NCBI RefSeq assembly: GCF_024734405.1
Contig: NZ_CP059556.1
Coordinates: 248,001-312,000 of the forward strand
Reading direction: 5' to 3'
From: Saccharopolyspora gregorii
GTDB lineage: Bacteria; Actinomycetota; Actinomycetes; Mycobacteriales; Pseudonocardiaceae
DNA length: 64,000 nucleotides
Shown here: positions 42,349-51,203 of the stretch, one piece after another
Layout: each line of letters opens with the position of its first letter
How positions within the stretch are numbered: position 1 is the first letter of the stretch
Program-made: the position numbers and the translations under genes
The notes under the pieces: generated by a model
What the model saw: the letters and a program-made list of their open reading frames with translations, nothing else
What the model was told of the DNA's origin: nothing
Database searches by the model: none

Positions 42349-43188
42349 ATGGTGCGTTTGCCGGAGGACCTGACGCTGCCCGACGGATTCGTCCTGCCCG
42401 AACGGCCCGATCCGCCCGCGACGCCGAAGGACGCCGCCACCGTCGTGCTGCTGCGCGACGGCGACCGCGGGCCGGAGGTGTTCCTGCAGCGCCGCGTCGA
42501 GGGCATGCCGTTCGCCGGTGGCATGACCGTGTTCCCCGGCGGCGGCGTGGACCGCAGGGACGCCGACGCCTCGGTGACCTGGAGCGGACCGCCGCCGCGG
42601 TGGTGGGCCGAGCGCTTCGAGTGCTCCGAGGACACCGCGCGGGCGCTGGTGTGCGCCGCGGTCCGCGAGACCTTCGAGGAATCCGGTGTGCTGCTGGCCG
42701 GTCCCGACGCGGACTCGGTCGTCGACGACACCCGTCCGTACGCGGACGCGCGGCCGAAGCTGGAGTCCCGCGAGCTGTCGCTGGCCGGGTTCCTCGCCGA
42801 CGCGGGCCTGGTGCTGCGCGCCGACCTGCTGCGGCCGTGGGCGAACTGGGTGACCCCGGAGGAGGAGCCGCGCCGGTACGACACCCGCTTCTTCCTCGCC
42901 GCGATGCCGGAGGGGCAGCGCGCCGACGGCGTCACCTCGGAAGCCTCCCGCGCGTACTGGAGCACGCCGGAGGACGCCCTGGAGGACTGGCGGCAGCAGC
43001 GCTGCGGCCTGCTCCCGCCGACCTGGGTGACGTTGTCCGAGGTCGGAGCCTGCGGCAGCGTCGCCGCGGCCCTGGACGTGCAGCGCCCGCTCGGCAAGGT
43101 GCTCCCGCAGCTGGAACACCGGGACGGCGCGTGGCGCGTGGTGCTGCCCGGCGATCCCGGCTACCGCGGCGAGGAGGAGGGCCGATGA
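42349..43188 (+). CDS. NUDIX hydrolase-like protein
   Basis: 279 residues. VEGMPFAGGMTVFPGGGVDRRD near residue 50 and AAVRETFEESGVLLAGP near 105 match the NUDIX box (GGGx...REtxEEsG) with a long insertion, as in the NUDT19/RP2-type subgroup that acts on CoA derivatives. Start ATG lies 8 bases after the -10. It overlaps the metallo-beta-lactamase gene by four bases (ATGA). In the mycobacterial block the matching beta-lactamase-fold gene is Rv3677c. Confidence 0.85.
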   Translation: MVRLPEDLTLPDGFVLPERPDPPATPKDAATVVLLRDGDRGPEVFLQRRVEGMPFAGGMTVFPGGGVDRRDADASVTWSGPPPRWWAERFECSEDTARALVCAAVRETFEESGVLLAGPDADSVVDDTRPYADARPKLESRELSLAGFLADAGLVLRADLLRPWANWVTPEEEPRRYDTRFFLAAMPEGQRADGVTSEASRAYWSTPEDALEDWRQQRCGLLPPTWVTLSEVGACGSVAAALDVQRPLGKVLPQLEHRDGAWRVVLPGDPGYRGEEEGR

Positions 43189-43970
43189 CCCACCCCTCCT
43201 ACGGCCTGCTGCGGCAGGTGACGCCGTTCGCGTCGGTGCTGCTGGCCGCGAACCCGGGGCCGATGACCTTGGACGGCACCAACACCTGGCTGCTCGGCTC
43301 CGGGCCGGACCGGGTGGTGGTCGACCCGGGCCCCGGGGACGAGCACCTGGAGCGGATCCTGGCGCAGGGTCCGGTGTCGCTGGTCCTGCTCACGCACCAC
43401 CATTTCGACCACACCGAGTCCGCGGCGGAGCTCGCGGAGCGCGCCGGGGCGCCGGTGCGGGCGCTGGACCCGCAGCTGTGCACGGGCGCGGCCCCGCTGG
43501 CCGACGGCGAGGTCGTCGAGGCCTCCGGGGTGCGGCTGACCGTGCTCGCCACGCCCGGCCACACCCGCGACTCGGTGTGCTTCCGCGCGGAGCGCGACGG
43601 GCAGGAGGCGGTGCTGACCGGGGACACCATCCTGGGGCGCGGCACCACCGTCGTCGCGCACCCGGACGGGCACCTGGGCTCCTACTTGGCCTCGCTGCGG
43701 GCGTTGGCGGCGTTGCCCGCCGGACTGCCCGCGCTGCCCGGCCACGGCCCGGACCTGCCCGACGCGGTCGAGGTGGCGAACGGCTACCTGGCGCACCGCG
43801 AGCAGCGGCTCGACCAGATCCGCGCGGTGGTCCGCGCCCGCGGCCCGCAGGTCACCGCCGCCGAGGTGGTGGCGGTCGTCTACGCCGACGTGCCGCCGGA
43901 GGTGCGGGAAGCGGCCGCGTGGAGCGTCGCCGCCCAGCTGACCTACCTGGCGGAACACGGCGAACGCTGA
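43185..43970 (+). CDS. Metallo-beta-lactamase-fold hydrolase (LACTB2-like)
   Basis: 261 residues. Zinc motif LTHHHFDHTESAAELA near residue 66 (HxHxDH), a downstream His in LATPGHTRDSV near 122, Asp in LTGDTILGRG near 145 and a late His in PALPGHGPDLP near 183. The C-terminal helical domain after 200 resembles LACTB2-type enzymes, some of which cut RNA. The ATG overlaps the NUDIX stop, so the two proteins are coupled. Confidence 0.88.
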   Translation: MTHPSYGLLRQVTPFASVLLAANPGPMTLDGTNTWLLGSGPDRVVVDPGPGDEHLERILAQGPVSLVLLTHHHFDHTESAAELAERAGAPVRALDPQLCTGAAPLADGEVVEASGVRLTVLATPGHTRDSVCFRAERDGQEAVLTGDTILGRGTTVVAHPDGHLGSYLASLRALAALPAGLPALPGHGPDLPDAVEVANGYLAHREQRLDQIRAVVRARGPQVTAAEVVAVVYADVPPEVREAAAWSVAAQLTYLAEHGER

Positions 43971-44024
43971 CCGCGGCCCCGCGCCGCTGACGGGGCGGGG
44001 GCGCGATCAGCGAGGCCCCGCGCG

Positions 44025-45248
44025 TCAGACCAGGGCGGGTTCGCGGACCGGGAGCAGCGTGCCGCGCCGCACCCACAGGCCCGCGGCCAGCACGACGCCG
44101 ACCACCCCGGCGAGCAGGAACGCGGCGGGCGGCCCGGCGCTCTCCACGATCCGGCCGCTGATCGACTGGCCGGCCGCCGCACCGAGCGTCACCGCCGTCA
44201 CGACCCAGCCGAACGCCTCCGTCTCGGTCCCGGCCGGCGCGGCCAGGTCCAGCGCCACCGAGTGCGCCGTGGACTGCGGGGTGATCAGGCACCCGGCGAG
44301 CAGCAGCGCCAGGCACAGCCCCCACAACGTCCCGGGCAGCGCCAGCAGCGCGACGAGACCGGCGAAGCCGAGCAGCAGCGCGGGCAGCCGCAGGTGCATC
44401 GGCCGCGGCCACGGCCGCATCCCGTACAGCACGCCGAACACCACGGAGGTCACCGACAGCGCGCTCAGCAGCAGCCCGCCCGCGTTCGGCGCCCCGGCCG
44501 CGACCGCGGAGGCGGGCACGCCGACCTCCACGAAGCCGATGAGGCAGCCGAAGCCGAGCGCGGCCAGCGCCACCGTGCGCATCCCGGGCGCGCGCAGCGC
44601 CCCGAGCATCCCGCCCGAGGTGCGGGAGTCGTCCTGCGGCCGCAACCGGCGGGCGGCGCGCGTCGAGGCGAAGCCGATGCTGCCGACGATCATGCAGGCG
44701 CTGCCCGCGACGACTCCGGCACCGGCCCACGGCAGCGCGACCAGCAGCCCGGCCAGGCCGGGGCCGAGGATGAAGAAGACCTCCATGCTGATCGCCTCGT
44801 ACGAGTAGGCCGCGTCCCGCGCCGGCCCGGCGGGCAGCAGCTGCGCCCACAGCGCCCGGGAGGCGGGGGCCACGGTCGGCTGGCTCGCGCCCAGCAGGAA
44901 GCCGAGCGCGGTGAGCACCACGACCGGTGCCCCGGATTCGATGGCGGTGATCTCGGCGGCGACGAACACCGCGAGCGCCGCGGACATCACGACCATCGGC
45001 CGGGTGGGTCCGATCCGGTCGATCACCCTGCTCTGCACGACCGAGCCGCACGCCACGCCGACGAGCTCGGCGGCCGAGACGAGCCCGGCGGTGGCGAAGC
45101 TGCCGGTCACCTTCTGCACGTACAGCAGCAGTGCCAGGCCGATCATCGCGATCGGCAGGCGGCCCAGCAGGGAGGTCAGGACGGGTGCGGTGGCTCCGGG
45201 CGTGCGCAGCGCGGCGCGGTAGTCGGCCAAGGTGATCGAATGGGACAC
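44025..45248 (-). CDS. MFS transporter
   Basis: About 407 residues with roughly 12 hydrophobic helices. The first loop carries VIDRIGPTRPMVVMSAAL, an MFS motif A variant (R-x-G-x-R/T-R), between helices 2 and 3. A drug or metabolite exporter is likely; no substrate clue is adjacent. The start is GTG at 45246-45248 because hydrophobic homology begins soon after and a GATACT -10 lies 7 bases upstream, making a leaderless message. Three GTACCAG half-sites cover the promoter. Confidence 0.82.
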   Translation of the reverse strand: MSHSITLADYRAALRTPGATAPVLTSLLGRLPIAMIGLALLLYVQKVTGSFATAGLVSAAELVGVACGSVVQSRVIDRIGPTRPMVVMSAALAVFVAAEITAIESGAPVVVLTALGFLLGASQPTVAPASRALWAQLLPAGPARDAAYSYEAISMEVFFILGPGLAGLLVALPWAGAGVVAGSACMIVGSIGFASTRAARRLRPQDDSRTSGGMLGALRAPGMRTVALAALGFGCLIGFVEVGVPASAVAAGAPNAGGLLLSALSVTSVVFGVLYGMRPWPRPMHLRLPALLLGFAGLVALLALPGTLWGLCLALLLAGCLITPQSTAHSVALDLAAPAGTETEAFGWVVTAVTLGAAAGQSISGRIVESAGPPAAFLLAGVVGVVLAAGLWVRRGTLLPVREPALV

Positions 45249-45249
45249 G

Positions 45250-45285
45250 CGTACCAGTATCCGCGTCCTGGTACGCCGGTACCAG
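45250..45285 (-). promoter_or_regulatory. Triple half-site operator at the MFS promoter
   Basis: GTACCAG at 45251-45257, CTGGTAC at 45268-45274 and GTACCAG at 45279-45285: an 11-base and a 4-base gap make two overlapping inverted repeats. A minus-strand GATACT -10 lies within the first. A regulator of the MFS gene probably binds here. No candidate regulator gene is adjacent. Confidence 0.6.
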
Positions 45286-45411
45286 TCGTTTTCCGGGTGT
45301 TCTCCGTCGCCCGGAACGAGCCGCGACCCGGCCGTCCGCGCTTCTCGGGCTGACCGGGCCGCAACGGGGCGGCCGAGCCCGGCCAGGCGCCGCGCGACCG
45401 GGACCGGACGT

Positions 45412-45460
45412 GCGAAAGGGCTGGGGCGTCGCCCCCGACGCGACGCTCCAGCCCTTTCGC
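45412..45460. repeat. Large hairpin-forming palindrome
   Basis: GCGAAAGGGCTGG (45412-45424) pairs with CCAGCCCTTTCGC (45448-45460); after one G-T wobble, GCGTCG (45426-45431) pairs with CGACGC (45441-45446): about 20 bp of stem, 9-base C-rich loop. It is too far from either neighbouring gene end to be an obvious terminator. Confidence 0.75.
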
Positions 45461-45821
45461 TCGCGCGGCCCGTCCCCCGACCAACCACGCTCCTCGAACC
45501 TCCGATGGTCGGCCCCGAATCCGGCACCGGAGGAGTTCCCCGTCGGCTGCCCAGCACCCGCGCGCTCCGCGCGTCGTGAAGGGCCTCCATTAGGTAAGAC
45601 GTTGAGTTCTCGGTCCGGGTTGCACGGCTCGGCGAATTCTTTCCGAGCAGATGTCCCGGGCTCTGACACCAGTGTGCCCTCCGGTTCCGGGGAGGAAACC
45701 GGGCACAACGTCCCCTACATGGCTGGTGACTCGGCGTGTCCGCGGCCGGGTGCTGGACCCGCCGTCCCCGAGCGTGCTCGGAGCGGGGGGCTCGGACGTG
45801 CGAAAACGCGCGCCGACTGAG

Positions 45822-45844
45822 GGGTCCGAGCGAAAGGCGGACCC
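45822..45844 (-). terminator. Terminator-like hairpin after crp
   Basis: GGGTCCG / CGGACCC, 7 bp stem, 9-base loop, 40 bases beyond the crp stop. Confidence 0.55.
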
Positions 45845-45883
45845 GTCAGCCGACGCGCGTTGGGCGACGCGGCCGGTGGTGGC

Positions 45884-46558
45884 TCAGCGCGCGCGGCGAG
45901 CCAGCCGCTCCGGGTCGAGGATCAGCACGCTCTTGCCCTCCAGCCGCAGCCAGCCGCGGTGGGCGAAGTCGGCGAGCGCCTTGTTCACGGTCTCCCGCGA
46001 GGCGCCGACGTACTGCGCGATCTCCTCCTGCGTGAGGTCGTGGGTGACCCGCAGCAGACCGGCTTCCTGGCTGCCGAAGCGCTGCGCGAGCTGCAGCAGC
46101 GCCTTGGCCACGCGACCGGGCACGTCGGTGAAGATCAGGTCGGCGAGCATGCCGTTGGTCCGGCGCAGCCTGCGCGCGACGACCCGCAGCAGCTGCTCGG
46201 CGATCTCCGGGCGGGTGCCGATCCACTGCCGCAGCGCACCGCGGTCCATGGTCAGCGCCCGCACCTCGGTCACCGTGGTGGCGGTCGAGGTGCGCGGGCC
46301 CGGGTCGAAGATGGACAGCTCGCCGAACATGTCCGACGGCCCCATGATCGCCAGCAGGTTCTCGCGCCCGTCGGGCGACTTGCGCCCGAGCTTGACCTTG
46401 CCGGATTGGATGATGTAGAGCCGGTCGCCCGGCTCGCCCTCGGCGAAGATCACGTGTCCGCGCGGGAACTCAGACGGTTCCAGCGACTGGGTCAGCGCCT
46501 CCGCCGCGGCCGGTTCCACGCCCTGGAAGATTCCGGCGCGGGAAAGGGTCTCGTCCAC
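45884..46558 (-). CDS. crp: Crp/Fnr-family cAMP receptor regulator
   Basis: 224 residues, same length class as M. tuberculosis Rv3676 and corynebacterial GlxR. cNMP domain at about 10-125 with [19 protein letters not shown] and phosphate-binding cassette [19 protein letters not shown]-terminal winged helix with [18 protein letters not shown] as recognition region near 175-192. A global regulator of carbon and respiratory genes that binds TGTGA-N6-TCACA-type sites. It sits between nth and MFS as in the mycobacterial block. Confidence 0.95.
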   Translation of the reverse strand: MDETLSRAGIFQGVEPAAAEALTQSLEPSEFPRGHVIFAEGEPGDRLYIIQSGKVKLGRKSPDGRENLLAIMGPSDMFGELSIFDPGPRTSTATTVTEVRALTMDRGALRQWIGTRPEIAEQLLRVVARRLRRTNGMLADLIFTDVPGRVAKALLQLAQRFGSQEAGLLRVTHDLTQEEIAQYVGASRETVNKALADFAHRGWLRLEGKSVLILDPERLARRAR

Positions 46559-46655
46559 CTCGTCCCTCCATGTTGAGACGCGGCGGCTCGTTCGAAGCGG
46601 TGCCCGCGTCGTTCCGCGGTCACCGTACTGTGCCGCCGATCACTACCAGTTGAGT

Positions 46656-46931
46656 TTAAGACTGGTCGCGGGAACGGCGAGTTCGCAGCTTGCCGGCGCG
46701 TCCCACCCTGCGTAGCTGGAACAGCTCCAGCGCACGCCCGATTCCCTGCCGGAACAGCGCCCGGACCTCATCGGGCCGAGCGTTCTCCAGCAGCTCTTCG
46801 ACCTCGTTCTCCTGCACCGCGACGTGCCGCAGCCGTGCCTCCACGCGCTCCATGAACAACGTGAAGAACATGATCACTAGCGGTACGACGATAACGAACC
46901 AGGCAGTCATGATGCTTGAATCCTCGCTCAT
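46656..46931 (-). CDS. Small membrane protein (Rv3675-like position)
   Basis: 91 residues: one strong TM helix (TAWFVIVVPLVIMFFTLFME) followed by an acidic-basic helix (ENEVEELLENARPDEVRALF) and an Arg-rich C-terminus (GRAGKLRTRRSRD). The ATG at 46929-46931 is preferred over upstream starts because the preceding residues are not conserved-looking. In M. tuberculosis a membrane protein, Rv3675, lies between crp and nth; identity with it is inferred from position. Function unknown. Confidence 0.7.
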   Translation of the reverse strand: MSEDSSIMTAWFVIVVPLVIMFFTLFMERVEARLRHVAVQENEVEELLENARPDEVRALFRQGIGRALELFQLRRVGRAGKLRTRRSRDQS

Positions 46932-47015
46932 GCCTTCGAGACGGACGCAACCGGGGGTCGGTTGCCCGTCGACGGGGTCGGGTTCGGGTGTCGTCGTGGT
47001 CCGTAGTCTGGTGGG

Positions 47016-47972
47016 GTGCCGGAGCCAGCCCACGACAGGTCACAGCCTGGTCGATCATCCTCCCATCGGCCCGCCGCGGCCCGATCGGCGCCCACCCGGT
47101 CGACGACCGCGGGCGCCGTGACCTCCGGTTCCGGTCGTTCCCGAGCCGGGGGAGCACCGGCGCGCCGACCGCGCCGCAGCGCGGCGAGCGCCGGGACGGA
47201 GACCCGCACCGGGCTCGTCCGGCGGGCGCGGCGGATGGTGCGGGAGCTCGCCGAGGGCTACCCGGACGCGCACTGCGAGCTCGACTTCGCCGACCCGCTG
47301 CAGCTCGCGGTCGCGACGATCCTGTCCGCGCAGTGCACCGACAAGCGGGTCAACCAGGTGACGCCCGCGCTGTTCGCCCGCTACCCGGCGGCCGCGGACT
47401 ACGCCGGCGCCGACCGGACCGAGCTGGAGGAGCTGATCCGCTCCACCGGCTTCTACCGGAACAAGGCGAACTCCTTGCTGGGGCTGGGCGCGGCGCTGGT
47501 GGAACGGCACGGCGGCGAGGTGCCCGCGCGGCTCGACGACCTGGTGAAGCTGCCCGGGATCGGGCGCAAGACCGCCAACGTCATCCTCGGCAACGCCTTC
47601 GACGTTCCCGGCATCACCGTCGACACCCACTTCGGCCGGCTGGTGCGGCGCTGGGGCTGGACGGTGGAGGAGGACCCGGTCAAGGTGGAGCACGCGATCG
47701 GCGAGCTGATCCCCCGCAAGGAGTGGACGATGCTCTCGCACTACGTGATCTTCCACGGGCGCCGCGTGTGCCACGCGCGCAAGCCCGCGTGCGGCGCGTG
47801 CCTGCTGGCGAAGGACTGCCCGTCGTTCGGCGCGGGCCCGGAGGACCCGGCCGGGGCGGCGAAGCTGGTGCGCGGGCCGGAGGCGCCGCGGCTGCTGGAG
47901 CTCGCCGGGATCTCCGGCGAACTGGACGACGCGACCATCGAGAAGGCGGCGGCGAAGGAGCCGGACGCGTGA
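47016..47972 (+). CDS. nth: Endonuclease III
   Basis: 318 residues, longer than M. tuberculosis Nth by an Arg/Ser-rich disordered N-terminal extension of about 65; the true start may be later. DNA glycosylase/AP-lyase for oxidised pyrimidines: helix-hairpin-helix [14 protein letters not shown] with the catalytic Lys near residue 188, catalytic Asp in [12 protein letters not shown], and a 4Fe-4S cluster C-x6-C-x2-C-x5-C in [18 protein letters not shown]. Four-base overlap with the next gene starts a tight run of three overlapping genes. Confidence 0.93.
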   Translation: MPEPAHDRSQPGRSSSHRPAAARSAPTRSTTAGAVTSGSGRSRAGGAPARRPRRSAASAGTETRTGLVRRARRMVRELAEGYPDAHCELDFADPLQLAVATILSAQCTDKRVNQVTPALFARYPAAADYAGADRTELEELIRSTGFYRNKANSLLGLGAALVERHGGEVPARLDDLVKLPGIGRKTANVILGNAFDVPGITVDTHFGRLVRRWGWTVEEDPVKVEHAIGELIPRKEWTMLSHYVIFHGRRVCHARKPACGACLLAKDCPSFGAGPEDPAGAAKLVRGPEAPRLLELAGISGELDDATIEKAAAKEPDA

Positions 47973-48616
47973 GCCGCTGGCGGTACGTCCGCGAGTTCCG
48001 CAGCGAGATCCGGTGGACGGTCGTGGTGCTGGTGCTGGCCGGGCTCGCCGTGGTCGCGCTGTGGCCGGGTGGTTCCGGCGGCGGGACGCCGACCGCGGAC
48101 GCCCCGGAGCAGCGGCCGCAGGCCGCCCCGGTCGACCCGGCGCTGCGCGCGGGCCTCGACCCCTGCCCCGAGCCGCGGGCCGGCGGCCCCGCCGAGCTGG
48201 CCGGGGCGACCGGGACCTGCTTGGCCGACGGCCGCCCGGTGGACGTCGGCGCCGCGCTGGCCGGACGCCCGGCGCTGGTCAACGTGTGGGCGACCTGGTG
48301 CGCCCCGTGCCGCACCGAGCTCCCCGCGCTGCAGGAGTACTCCGCCCGCCCCGGCTCGATCCCGGTGCTGGGCGTGCAGGTGCGCAGCGACGAGGCGGAC
48401 GGCCTGGCGCTGCTGCGCTCGCTGGGGGTGCGCTTCCCGGCGGTGCACGACCCGGACGGCGCGCTGCGCGCCGCGCTGCGGGTGCCGAACGTGCTGCCCG
48501 CCAGCTTCGTGATCACCGAATCGGGAGAGGTCCGGCGCATCGATCCGCCGGAGGTGTTCCGCTCCGCGGACGCGGTGGACGCCGCGGTCCGCCGCACCTT
48601 GGGAGGTCGATCGTGA
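47969..48616 (+). CDS. Membrane-anchored TlpA-like thioredoxin (Rv3673c-like)
   Basis: 215 residues: an N-terminal TM anchor ([20 protein letters not shown]), a Gly/Pro/Thr linker, then a thioredoxin fold with active site [17 protein letters not shown] near residue 107 and the cis-Pro segment NVLPASFVI. The domain faces outside and would reduce or isomerise disulfides in secreted proteins such as MarP. GTG overlaps the nth stop, and its stop overlaps the next start (GTGA). Confidence 0.9.
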   Translation: MSRWRYVREFRSEIRWTVVVLVLAGLAVVALWPGGSGGGTPTADAPEQRPQAAPVDPALRAGLDPCPEPRAGGPAELAGATGTCLADGRPVDVGAALAGRPALVNVWATWCAPCRTELPALQEYSARPGSIPVLGVQVRSDEADGLALLRSLGVRFPAVHDPDGALRAALRVPNVLPASFVITESGEVRRIDPPEVFRSADAVDAAVRRTLGGRS

Positions 48617-49308
48617 CGGACCCGGTGGTCGACGGCTCGGCCGCACCGGAGTGGCTCGCCCCGCTGGTGCGGCGCAGCGCGGACGTGGACCAGGGCCACT
48701 TCGGCTGGCCGCGGCTGCGCCCGCCGCGCAGCGCCCGCCCGGCCGCGGTCCTGATCCTGTTCGGCGAGGACGCGGACGGGCCGGACGTGCTGCTGCTGCG
48801 CCGCGCGGACGGGCTCAGCTCGCACCCCGGGCAGGTCGCGTTCCCCGGCGGCTCGATCGACCCGTCCGACGCGGGCCCGGTGGCCGCGGCGCTGCGCGAA
48901 GCGCAGGAGGAGGTCGGCGCGCACCCCGCGGGCATCCGGCCGCTGGCCGTGCTGCCGGAGCTGCACGTGGCGCACAGCGGTTTCCGGGTGACTCCGGTGC
49001 TGGCGCACTGGCGGGATCCGTCCCCGGTGGCCGCGGTCGACCTCGGGGAGACTCGTGCGGTGGCCCGGGTCCCGCTGTCGTGGCTGGTGGACCCGGCGAA
49101 CCGGCTCCGGGTGCGGCTGCGCGACGGGCGCGCCGGTCCGGCGTTCGTGGTGCCGGGGATGCTGGTGTGGGGGTTCACCGGGGTGCTGCTGGCCGGGGTG
49201 CTGGAACTCGGCGGCTGGTCCGCCGGCTGGGACGATGCCCCGGAGCTGGACCTGGACGAGGCGTGGCGGGCCGCGGAGTCCGCCGCGGACGTCGGTTTCG
49301 GCGGCTGA
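48613..49308 (+). CDS. NUDIX CoA-diphosphatase-like protein (Rv3672c-like)
   Basis: 231 residues. LSSHPGQVAFPGGSIDPSD and AALREAQEEVGAHP carry the NUDIX box (G-x5-E-x7-REx2EExG) plus the LLTxRSxxLxxHxGqvaFPGG hallmark of CoA pyrophosphatases (NUDT7/8-type). It may hydrolyse CoA or acyl-CoA to phosphopantetheine products. Position between the thioredoxin and the serine protease matches Rv3672c. The GTG start overlaps the previous stop. Confidence 0.9.
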   Translation: MTDPVVDGSAAPEWLAPLVRRSADVDQGHFGWPRLRPPRSARPAAVLILFGEDADGPDVLLLRRADGLSSHPGQVAFPGGSIDPSDAGPVAAALREAQEEVGAHPAGIRPLAVLPELHVAHSGFRVTPVLAHWRDPSPVAAVDLGETRAVARVPLSWLVDPANRLRVRLRDGRAGPAFVVPGMLVWGFTGVLLAGVLELGGWSAGWDDAPELDLDEAWRAAESAADVGFGG

Positions 49309-49357
49309 CGGTGGCCTGCGCACCGGCAGGGGACGTGACGCGGCGGAAGGGTGTTCG

Positions 49358-50545
49358 GTGAACTGGGTCGATCTGCTGGTGGTGGCGCTGGCGCTGCTGG
49401 CCGCCGTGTCCGGCGCGCGCAACGGCCTGGTCACCGCGCTGTTCTCGTTCCTCGGCGTGTTCGTCGGCGCCGTCGTGGGCCTGCGGGTGGCGCCGCTGCT
49501 GTTGGAGCGGCTGGACAGCCAGCCGGCCCGGATCGGGTTCGGCGTGGGCATCGTGGTGCTGCTGGTGGCGTTCGGCGAGACGTTCGGCATGTGGGCGGGC
49601 CGGGAGCTGCGGGACCGGATCACCTCGTCGAAGCTGACCGGCGTGGACAACGTGCTCGGCGCGGTGCTGCAGTGCGTGGCGGTGTTCGTGGTGGCCTGGC
49701 TGGTGGCGCTCCCGTTCACCTCGGCCTCGGCGATGCCGGGGCTCGCGTCGGCGATCACCCGCTCGCAGGTGCTGAGCCAGGTCGACTCGATGATGCCGAC
49801 CGCGGTGAAGTCGTTGCCGGACGAGCTGCGCCGGATGCTCGGGGTGAGCGGCTTCCCGGACGCGCTGGAACCGTTCTCGAAGACCCCGGTGGCCGCGATC
49901 GACCCGCCGGACCAGGAGCTGGCCTCCAGCGACGTGGTCCGCAACGCGCAGACCAGCGTGGTGAAGGTGCGCGGCCGCGCCGCGTCCTGCGCGCGGGCGC
50001 TGGAGGGCTCCGGATTCGTGGTCGCCCCGCACCGGGTGATGACGAACGCGCACGTGGTCGCGGGCACGGACCGGGTGGCGATCGAGGTGGGCCGCGGCGA
50101 GTTCGCCGCGGACGTGGTGATGTTCGACCCGGCGACGGACCTGGCGGTGCTGGCGGTGCCGGACCTGGACGCGGACGCGATGCCGCTGGACCGCTCCGAG
50201 GTGCCGCCCGGCGGCAGCGTCGTCGCGCTCGGCTACCCGCTGGACGGCCCGTACACGGCGTCGGCGGGCAGGCTGCGGCAGCGGATCAACCTGCGCGGCC
50301 CGGACATCTACGACGCGAACACCGTGGTGCGGGACGTGTACACGGTGCGCGGGAAGGTGCAGAGCGGGAACTCCGGCGGCCCGCTGGTCGCCCCGGACGG
50401 GGACGTGGTGGGCGTGGTGTTCGGCGCCGCCGTGGACGACCCGGAGACCGGGTTCGCGCTCACCGCCGACGAGGTGGCCGACGAGGTCGCCGAGTCCTCG
50501 GCGCTCACCACGCCGGTCTCGACCGGCGAGTGCACCGGCGGCTGA
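49358..50545 (+). CDS. marP: Membrane serine protease MarP (acid-resistance protease)
   Basis: 395 residues: four N-terminal TM helices (CvpA-like region, about 1-125), then a chymotrypsin-fold protease with His in TNAHVVAG near 230, Asp in DPATDLAVLAV near 259 and Ser in QSGNSGGPLV near 337. A Cys just before the protease core (AASCAR) and one near the C-terminus (GECTGG) suit the regulatory disulfide known in M. tuberculosis MarP (Rv3671c), which keeps cytoplasmic pH in acid. GTG start after GGAAGG. Confidence 0.92.
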   Translation: MNWVDLLVVALALLAAVSGARNGLVTALFSFLGVFVGAVVGLRVAPLLLERLDSQPARIGFGVGIVVLLVAFGETFGMWAGRELRDRITSSKLTGVDNVLGAVLQCVAVFVVAWLVALPFTSASAMPGLASAITRSQVLSQVDSMMPTAVKSLPDELRRMLGVSGFPDALEPFSKTPVAAIDPPDQELASSDVVRNAQTSVVKVRGRAASCARALEGSGFVVAPHRVMTNAHVVAGTDRVAIEVGRGEFAADVVMFDPATDLAVLAVPDLDADAMPLDRSEVPPGGSVVALGYPLDGPYTASAGRLRQRINLRGPDIYDANTVVRDVYTVRGKVQSGNSGGPLVAPDGDVVGVVFGAAVDDPETGFALTADEVADEVAESSALTTPVSTGECTGG

Positions 50546-50569
50546 CTCCTCGCCGGACCCGGAACGCGC

Positions 50570-50605
50570 GGAGGCCAGGTGCCCGCGTTCGGGCGCCTGG
50601 CCTCC
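50570..50605. terminator. Terminator marP / holin-like
   Basis: GGAGGCCAGGTGCCCG pairs with CGGGCGCCTGGCCTCC around four bases (one mismatch), between convergent genes. Confidence 0.85.
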
Positions 50606-50620
50606 GGGACCGGTCCGGTA

Positions 50621-51130
50621 CTAGCTCTCGATGGCGTGCGCGGCGTCGTCCTGGCCGCGTCGGCGAGCGAGCTGCTTGGTGTCCTTGAGCGTCGCGATGG
50701 TGCGCTTCGGCGCTCGGATCTTGCGCACCCGCAGGTAACCGAGCAGTCCGAACAGTCCGGCGACGACCAGCATCAGCAGGAACACGATGCCGAAGGAGGC
50801 CCAGCGCCAGATCCCGAGCGCGTGCAACCCTTCGGCGAGGGTGAAGAAGAGGAAGAACATGCTGAAGCCGAGCACGGCCAGCGCGAGGACGAAGTAGACG
50901 CTGCCCTTGACGCCCTTCTTCACCTCACCGGTGACTTCGGCCTTGGCGAGTTCGATCTCGGAGCGGACCAGCGTCGACAGGTGCGTGGTCGCGTCGCGCA
51001 CGAGGGAACCGATGGACTGCTCGCCGCCCGCGCCAGTGCCCTCTTCGGACAGCGGTAGGGATGTGACGGCTGACCAGGCTCCGTCGCTGCTGCCTTGCTG
51101 GTTCTTCTGGGCGCTGTTCACGCCCGCCAT
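50621..51130 (-). CDS. Phage-holin-type membrane protein (Holin-X, Rv3669-like)
   Basis: 169 residues: a polar N-terminus, an amphipathic segment SLVRDATTHLSTLVRSEIEL, two strong TM helices (SVYFVLALAVLGFSMFFLFF and IVFLLMLVVAGLFGLLGYL), and a basic tail. It fits the actinobacterial Holin-X/Phage_holin_3_6 family, ordinary membrane proteins despite the name. Position next to marP matches Rv3669. Role unknown, possibly cell envelope. Confidence 0.85.
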   Translation of the reverse strand: MAGVNSAQKNQQGSSDGAWSAVTSLPLSEEGTGAGGEQSIGSLVRDATTHLSTLVRSEIELAKAEVTGEVKKGVKGSVYFVLALAVLGFSMFFLFFTLAEGLHALGIWRWASFGIVFLLMLVVAGLFGLLGYLRVRKIRAPKRTIATLKDTKQLARRRGQDDAAHAIES

Positions 51131-51203
51131 CGTGCCACGCCGCCTGGTGCCCGACCGAGTGAGACTCCCGGGGCGTTACCGGCGGGTGATCTACCGAGAC
51201 CGA

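Larger units (their letters stand above)
45249..45883. other. Long intergenic region with palindromic elements
   Basis: 635 bases between the MFS promoter and crp. No credible protein gene. It contains the MFS operator, a large imperfect palindrome at 45412-45460, an exact 13-base repeat CGGACGTGCGAAA at 45405-45417 and 45793-45805, a GTGCC/GGCAC plus CGGTT/AACCG nested repeat near 45680-45712, and a hairpin (45822-45844) that probably ends crp. Confidence 0.6.

Noticed and set aside
45426-45446. C-rich hairpin loop resembling the actinobacterial 6C RNA
   Set aside because: Only one such loop is present and the second C-rich hairpin and terminator of 6C RNA were not found.
45410-45820. 136-codon plus-strand frame in the MFS-crp gap
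   Set aside because: Its first part is a read-through of the palindrome at 45412-45460, it lacks a ribosome site, and composition is not coding-like.
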